From: Deltaproteobacteria bacterium
GTDB lineage: Bacteria; Myxococcota_A; Polyangia; Fen-1088
Reading direction: 5' to 3'
DNA length: 52,382 nt
Assembly (NCBI GenBank): GCA_016935975.1
Contig: JAFGPX010000313.1
Coordinates: 1-52,382 of the forward strand
The notes beneath the pieces are model-generated. The model had not been told where the DNA came from. It ran no database searches and saw only the letters and a program-made list of their open reading frames with translations. The position numbers and the translations under genes were made by a program. Below are positions 48,418 to 52,382 of the stretch, in pieces. Within the stretch, counting starts at the first letter, position 1, and every line of letters starts with the position of its first letter.

Positions 48418-50820
48418 CTACTCCACGACCAGTGCGTTGAAGGCAGCCACGAGCTTGCGGCAGGCATCGAGCGCCGAGAACTCGGTTGCCTTGCGGCCGC
48501 CGGCGCCGTTGGCGAGCGCCACCACCTCCTCGGCTGCGGAGACGAAGTCCGTGGCGCCGCTCGTCTTCTCTAGGGCCTGCGGGGTGAGGCGAACGTAGTT
48601 CATGAAGGCCGAAAAGACTTGGTCGAGCTTGGCGCGCTTGTCCTCCACCGCCTGGGGATTGGGCGGCGATGCCTTGCGGCTGCGCAGCCATGACTGGGCG
48701 GCCAAGGCAATCCGCCGCATGTGCCAGGCCGGCTTCTGGCCTTCCTCCTTGCCTTGCCGCGACAGCTCTTCCACCTGCCATGCCGCGCGCGCGGCGAGAA
48801 ACTCGGCGCGGAACGATGTCGCCGCTCTGGCCAGCGTTTCCGGCTTGTGCGCCTTCTGGAGCGCGCCGAGGAAGGCCTCGGCGGCGGTCCGCAACTCGGG
48901 GAACGCGGGCTCGGTGTCTGCGGCCTCGGCGACGGCGAGTTGGCAGGGCCCCAACGCGTCATCGCCCGGCCGGCTACGGCCCTTCTTGGCATCGGCAGTC
49001 GCAGCGTCCGCCAGCGGCAGGCAATCGGCATAGCGGCCAAGCTTGGCGAAGGCACCGTCGATTTCCGCGGCCGGACGCGGGTTCTCCGGATAGTCGGTGT
49101 CGAGCTCGGCCGACAGGGGGGGCGGATCCGTCGGGCTCGGCACATCCAAGGTGTGGCTCAGGCGCACGCTGAGGGTCATCCCCGGCTTCACCGTGAAGGC
49201 AAACCTGCGGGTGATGCGTCCGGAGGCGGCCGCGTTCAGCACGTGCGGCCGCTCGCCGGTCGCATGGAGGGGCAGGACACCGGCGGTCACCGGGACATGG
49301 TCGATCTGCACGCTGGCCTCCTTGGGCTCGACGACCAGGGTCACCTTCTGGCTTCTGCCGAGCGCGGGCAAAAGGGGCGTCTTGCCTCCCGGGCCGAAGA
49401 TGCCGTACGCGAAGCGGGCGGCCACGGCCGCGAGAAGCAGGCCCACGGCGATGAGCAGCCATGGCCGCTTCTTGGGCGCAGCCCCGGATTCGGGCGGGGC
49501 CATCGTTCTTTCCCGAGGCGGCGGCGCCGGCCGCTGCACGGGTGTCACGAGGTCTCGAGGCGCTGCGGCTCGCTCGCGCGGGCTGGCCGCGGGCCGGGGA
49601 ACGAAACGCTCCGGTTCCGGCTGGGGCACGGGCCGGCTCGCGGGACTCGGACGGAAGGCCACCGACTGATCGAGATCGCCGGCCAGCAGTGGTGCCAGGT
49701 CGGCCTCGGGCGGCGGCGCAAACGGATCCGCGCCCGGCCTGGCCGCGCGTTTGCCGAGCGCCCGCGGCGCCGGTGTGGCTTCGCTCAAGACAATAGGCTC
49801 TCCGTCCGCAACCGCGGGCGCGGCGGGCGGGGGACCGGTGGCCACGGGAGCCAAGGTGATCTCCGCCTGGCCGCCCGCAATCTCGGCGCGCATGGCCGCG
49901 GCGCTCGGGAAACGCGCCCCGATGTCGCGCGACAAGGCGCGCGCGATCGCGGCTTCGATGGCGGGCGGGATGTCCGGCCGCAGCTCGCTCGGCTTCTGGT
50001 ATTTCCCCTCGAGGATCTGTCCCAGCACCTCGGGGTAGGTCTTGCCGAGGAACGGCGTGCGGCCGCAGAGCATTTCGTAGAGCACGACGCCAGCCGAGTA
50101 GATGTCGGTGCGGTGATCGATGGCGGTCACCTGGCCGATGGCTTGCTCCGGCGACATGTAGTACGGCGTGCCCAACACCGCGCCCACCATGGTGCCGGCG
50201 AACTTCGCGGTGGCCGCCGGCCCGGCCGCCTGCGGACCCAGGACCTTCGAGATGCCGAAGTCGACGATCTTGACGAAGTTGGACCGCTCCTCCTCGTTGA
50301 TGACGAAAATGTTGTCGGGTTTGAGGTCGCGGTGAACGATGCCGTTCTTGTGCGCGGCCCCAAGCCCGCTGAGCACTTGGCTCATCAAATCGATGGCCTG
50401 GGAAAGGGGCAGCTTGGGCGTCTGCTTGAGAATGGTCTCGAGCGAGCGGCCGTCCAGCAGCTCCATGACCATGAAGAGCAGCCCGTCCTTGGTGCGGCCC
50501 AGGTCGAATACGTCGATGATGTGGGCATGGCCGATGGCGCTGGCGGCACGCGCCTCGCGCTCGAAACGCGCGCCCATCTCCGCGTCGGCGCCCGCGCCCT
50601 CGATGAGGGTCTTGACCGCCACGCGCCGGCCGAGCGCCACGTGCAAGGCCTCGTACACCACGCCCATGGCGCCGCGCCCCAGCTCGCGCGTGATCTTGTA
50701 TTTTCCTTCCAGCAGCTCGCCTTCGCCCAGGGCCGGACGCGAGGGAGGCATGGCCCGTCCGGTTACCGGGCATTCTCTGGTGTCGGCTGGGTGTTCTCCA
50801 GCGCAGTGCGGACAAGGCAC
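48418..50820 (-). CDS. transmembrane Ser/Thr protein kinase
   Basis: 800 aa from a GTG. N-terminal short Cys motif (CPHC...CP, three Cys), kinase domain about 40-310: ELGRGAMGVVYEA, Lys70, HRDLKPDN (163-170), DFG (187-189) and YMSPEQ. All catalytic residues are canonical. A Pro/Arg-rich linker, a TM at about 455-480 (PWLLIAVGLLLAAVAARFAYGIF) and an extracytoplasmic domain of about 320 residues follow: a PEGA-like part (LVVEPKEASVQIDHVPVTAGVLPL), then helices. A receptor-type kinase signalling across the inner membrane. The start is supported by TATTCT 6 nt and CTGACA 29 nt upstream. Confidence 0.93.
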   Translation of the reverse strand: MPCPHCAGEHPADTRECPVTGRAMPPSRPALGEGELLEGKYKITRELGRGAMGVVYEALHVALGRRVAVKTLIEGAGADAEMGARFEREARAASAIGHAHIIDVFDLGRTKDGLLFMVMELLDGRSLETILKQTPKLPLSQAIDLMSQVLSGLGAAHKNGIVHRDLKPDNIFVINEEERSNFVKIVDFGISKVLGPQAAGPAATAKFAGTMVGAVLGTPYYMSPEQAIGQVTAIDHRTDIYSAGVVLYEMLCGRTPFLGKTYPEVLGQILEGKYQKPSELRPDIPPAIEAAIARALSRDIGARFPSAAAMRAEIAGGQAEITLAPVATGPPPAAPAVADGEPIVLSEATPAPRALGKRAARPGADPFAPPPEADLAPLLAGDLDQSVAFRPSPASRPVPQPEPERFVPRPAASPRERAAAPRDLVTPVQRPAPPPRERTMAPPESGAAPKKRPWLLIAVGLLLAAVAARFAYGIFGPGGKTPLLPALGRSQKVTLVVEPKEASVQIDHVPVTAGVLPLHATGERPHVLNAAASGRITRRFAFTVKPGMTLSVRLSHTLDVPSPTDPPPLSAELDTDYPENPRPAAEIDGAFAKLGRYADCLPLADAATADAKKGRSRPGDDALGPCQLAVAEAADTEPAFPELRTAAEAFLGALQKAHKPETLARAATSFRAEFLAARAAWQVEELSRQGKEEGQKPAWHMRRIALAAQSWLRSRKASPPNPQAVEDKRAKLDQVFSAFMNYVRLTPQALEKTSGATDFVSAAEEVVALANGAGGRKATEFSALDACRKLVAAFNALVVE

Positions 50821-50826
50821 CACGCG

Positions 50827-50855
50827 AGAATAACAGCACAGCGAAGCCCTGTCAG
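50827..50855 (-). promoter_or_regulatory. sigma70-like promoter, leaderless
   Basis: On the minus strand, CTGACA (50855-50850), a 17-bp spacer and TATTCT (50832-50827), with the kinase GTG 6 nt downstream. Confidence 0.65.
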
Positions 50856-51018
50856 CGAAGCGTCCTTCTCGGAGCACCGGCCGAGGCGTTCAAGGCCCGA
50901 CACCTCGGGTGGTGAATCCTCGACACCTGTCGCCTCGGGAGGGAAGCGGCGCATGTGTTTTCGCCAGCTTAGAGCGCGGTGCGGACTGGCGCGGGCCTTG
51001 CTGCAGAGGTCTTCCGCA

Positions 51019-51756
51019 ATGGAAGGTATTGTCACCGCTCGCCAGACCAACCGAATCACCGCGCCAGCCCGGCCGCGTACCGCCCCCGCCTTGGCCCTGC
51101 CCAAGGTTCTGCTGTGCGATCTGGACGGTACGCTCATCGACACCATGCCGGTGCTCGCTGACCTCGCCACCGAGGTCATGGTCGGCATGTACGGCATTCC
51201 CGACGTGTTGGGGCGCGAGCTCTACCTGGCCACCTGCGGCCTGCCCTTCATCGCGCAGCTCGAGGAGATCTTCCCGGGCGACGCCCGCAACCGGGAGGCG
51301 TCGAATCTGTTCGAGTCGGGCAAGCCCCTGCGCTGCGGCTCGGCGCGCATGCCGGCCGAAACGCGCGCGACACTCGTCGAGCTGCAGGGCCGCTGCGTGC
51401 GCATCGCGGTGTCCTCGAACAACGGCCGCGCCAACGTCGAGGCTTTCGCACGGAACGCCGATTTTCCCTTCGACCTCGTGATGGGGTACGGCAACGGACT
51501 CGCCAAGGGGCGGCCGCACGTGCAGATGGTCGAACGCGTCTTCGGCGTGGGCCGCGGCGAGATGCTCTTCGTCGGAGACTCTCTCCACGACGGCGAGATC
51601 GCTGCCTTGGAAGGCTTGCCCTTCGTGGGCCTGGCCGGCACTTTCTCGAAAGAGAGCTTCGTGCTCCGCTTCCCGGGTCTGCCCGTGGTGCATCGCTTCG
51701 CGGAGTTGCTCGACCTGTTCGCGGGCGAGCCGGCGGCGTTGGCCGCCAACTCGTAG
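51019..51756 (+). CDS. HAD-superfamily phosphatase
   Basis: 245 aa. HAD motif I LLCDLDGTLIDTM (nucleophile and acid Asp), motif II IAVSSNN, motif III Lys in GLAKGRPHV and motif IV FVGDSLHDGEIA. A small helical cap sits after motif I, as in phosphoglycolate-phosphatase-like members. It removes phosphate from a small metabolite. It lies 8 bp upstream of a cytidylyltransferase-like gene, so the substrate may be a polyol phosphate of the same pathway. The N-terminal 30 residues precede homology, so the true start could be further downstream. Confidence 0.85.
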   Translation: MEGIVTARQTNRITAPARPRTAPALALPKVLLCDLDGTLIDTMPVLADLATEVMVGMYGIPDVLGRELYLATCGLPFIAQLEEIFPGDARNREASNLFESGKPLRCGSARMPAETRATLVELQGRCVRIAVSSNNGRANVEAFARNADFPFDLVMGYGNGLAKGRPHVQMVERVFGVGRGEMLFVGDSLHDGEIAALEGLPFVGLAGTFSKESFVLRFPGLPVVHRFAELLDLFAGEPAALAANS

Positions 51757-51764
51757 GCCGTTTC

Positions 51765-52382
51765 GTGCACGCCATCTTGCTGGCCGCCGGACTGGGAAGC
51801 CGGCTTGGCGCTCTCACCCGGGATCTGCCCAAGGCCCTCATCCCCGTGGGCGGCAAGCCACTCCTGGCGCACGCTCTGGCCTTTGCGGCGCGGCTGCGGC
51901 CGTCGCGCATCGTGGTCGTGGGCGGGTTCTGTTTCCCGCTGGTCGAGCAGGCCCTGGCGGCTCTGCGGGGGGACTTGCCCGTTGCTCTGGTCGAGAACGC
52001 GCAGTTCCGCGACGGCAACCTGGTGTCGCTTCTGACCGCCAAGTCGCTCGTCGGCGAGGGCTTTCTGGTCATGAACGTGGACCACATCTACCGGCCGACC
52101 ATCGCCGACGTGGTTGCGCCGGAGGTCGAGCGCGTGACGGCGTTTGTCGACACGGATCGCCGGCTCGGCGACGACGACATGAAGGTCGAGCGCGGCACCG
52201 ATGGCCGGGTCGTCGCCATTGCCAAGACCCTGACCAAGTACGACTGCGGCTACGTCGGCATGACCCGCGTGCCGGAGGCGATGCTGGGGCGCTACTTCGA
52301 CGAAGCCGACCGGGCTCTGGCCCAGGAAGGCCGCGCCATTCACGTGGAGCGCCTGCTGGCGCGGCTAGCCAAGACGCCGGAC
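51765..52382 (+). CDS. nucleotidyltransferase (inositol-phosphate cytidylyltransferase-like), 3' end outside window
   Basis: 206 codons present, GTG start, open to the last base. AILLAAGLGSRLGALTRDLPKALIPVGGKPL is the NTP-binding loop; VENAQFRDGNLVSLLTA and FLVMNVDHIYRP resemble the NGxSL and MGDHVY motifs of inositol-1-phosphate cytidylyltransferases. The protein is related in plan to the one at 8515, which overlaps a CDP-alcohol transferase. With the HAD gene 8 bp upstream this looks like an operon that activates and then dephosphorylates a polyol. Truncated by the window edge. Confidence 0.82.
   Translation, partial: MHAILLAAGLGSRLGALTRDLPKALIPVGGKPLLAHALAFAARLRPSRIVVVGGFCFPLVEQALAALRGDLPVALVENAQFRDGNLVSLLTAKSLVGEGFLVMNVDHIYRPTIADVVAPEVERVTAFVDTDRRLGDDDMKVERGTDGRVVAIAKTLTKYDCGYVGMTRVPEAMLGRYFDEADRALAQEGRAIHVERLLARLAKTPD

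Overview
The window is a high-GC chromosomal segment that looks like a myxobacterium (Myxococcota, possibly Polyangia). The reasons are Gly/Thr/Ser-linker lipoproteins, a Cys-rich lipoprotein, two large Ser/Thr kinases, an FHA-FHA-TPR protein, DUF4388 (PATAN) proteins, PilZ and cyclic-nucleotide-binding proteins, and a CxxxY-type CcmE. I call about 51 protein genes. I saw no rRNA, tRNA, CRISPR array, transposase or prophage gene.

Layout. 1-2586: two secreted Gly-rich lipoproteins, one with a C-terminal beta-type module (partial), one with a polyester-hydrolase-like alpha/beta hydrolase. 2894-4495: a hypothetical exported protein and a beta-lactamase-fold protein with altered metal ligands. 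4567-13487: a plus-strand run of cyclophilin lipoprotein, small lipoprotein, PATAN tail-anchored protein, CDP-alcohol transferase overlapping a nucleotidyltransferase, rhomboid protease, M20 peptidase, CcmE and O-acyltransferase. 13484-20178: LolC/E permease, beta-barrel protein, PhaR-N protein, TatA, LysM transglycosylase and RluA. 20139-24695: kinase/PP2C divergent pair, ferritin-like protein, SspB. 24919-33318: squalene-cyclase-like protein, BioB, PlsY, ankyrin protein, DUF2723 glycosyltransferase, Omp85-type protein, TrpB2. 33841-39989: lipoprotein behind an AT-rich promoter island, double cNMP-binding protein, HTH protein, DUF1517/DUF350 pair, double-FHA protein. 40065-45679: Nudix, Cys-rich lipoprotein, FolK, TerB-like, PdxA, PilZ, a cytoplasmic substrate-binding-like protein, sugar nucleotidyltransferase. 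45858-52382: PASTA protein coupled to a nuclease-like/nucleotide-cyclase fusion, Cu/Zn SOD, second kinase, HAD phosphatase and a truncated nucleotidyltransferase.

Signals that stand out. (1) At least 21 genes have a TANNNT (or GATAAT/GATACT) hexamer 6-10 nt before the start codon, which suggests widespread leaderless transcription; I used it to choose starts. (2) The gene at 46565 appears to fuse a PD-(D/E)XK nuclease-like domain to a class III cyclase with non-canonical base-recognition positions, translationally coupled to a three-PASTA membrane protein. This is the best candidate for an undescribed system. (3) An array of CCATCGG direct repeats lies between an HTH gene and a DUF1517 gene. 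(4) Two ~100-bp copies of a CACAGAG-type dispersed repeat are present. Several enzymes carry substitutions at usual active-site positions (MBL-fold protein, Cu/Zn SOD, BioB, Nudix). Functions are assigned by motif reading alone; no database search was possible.
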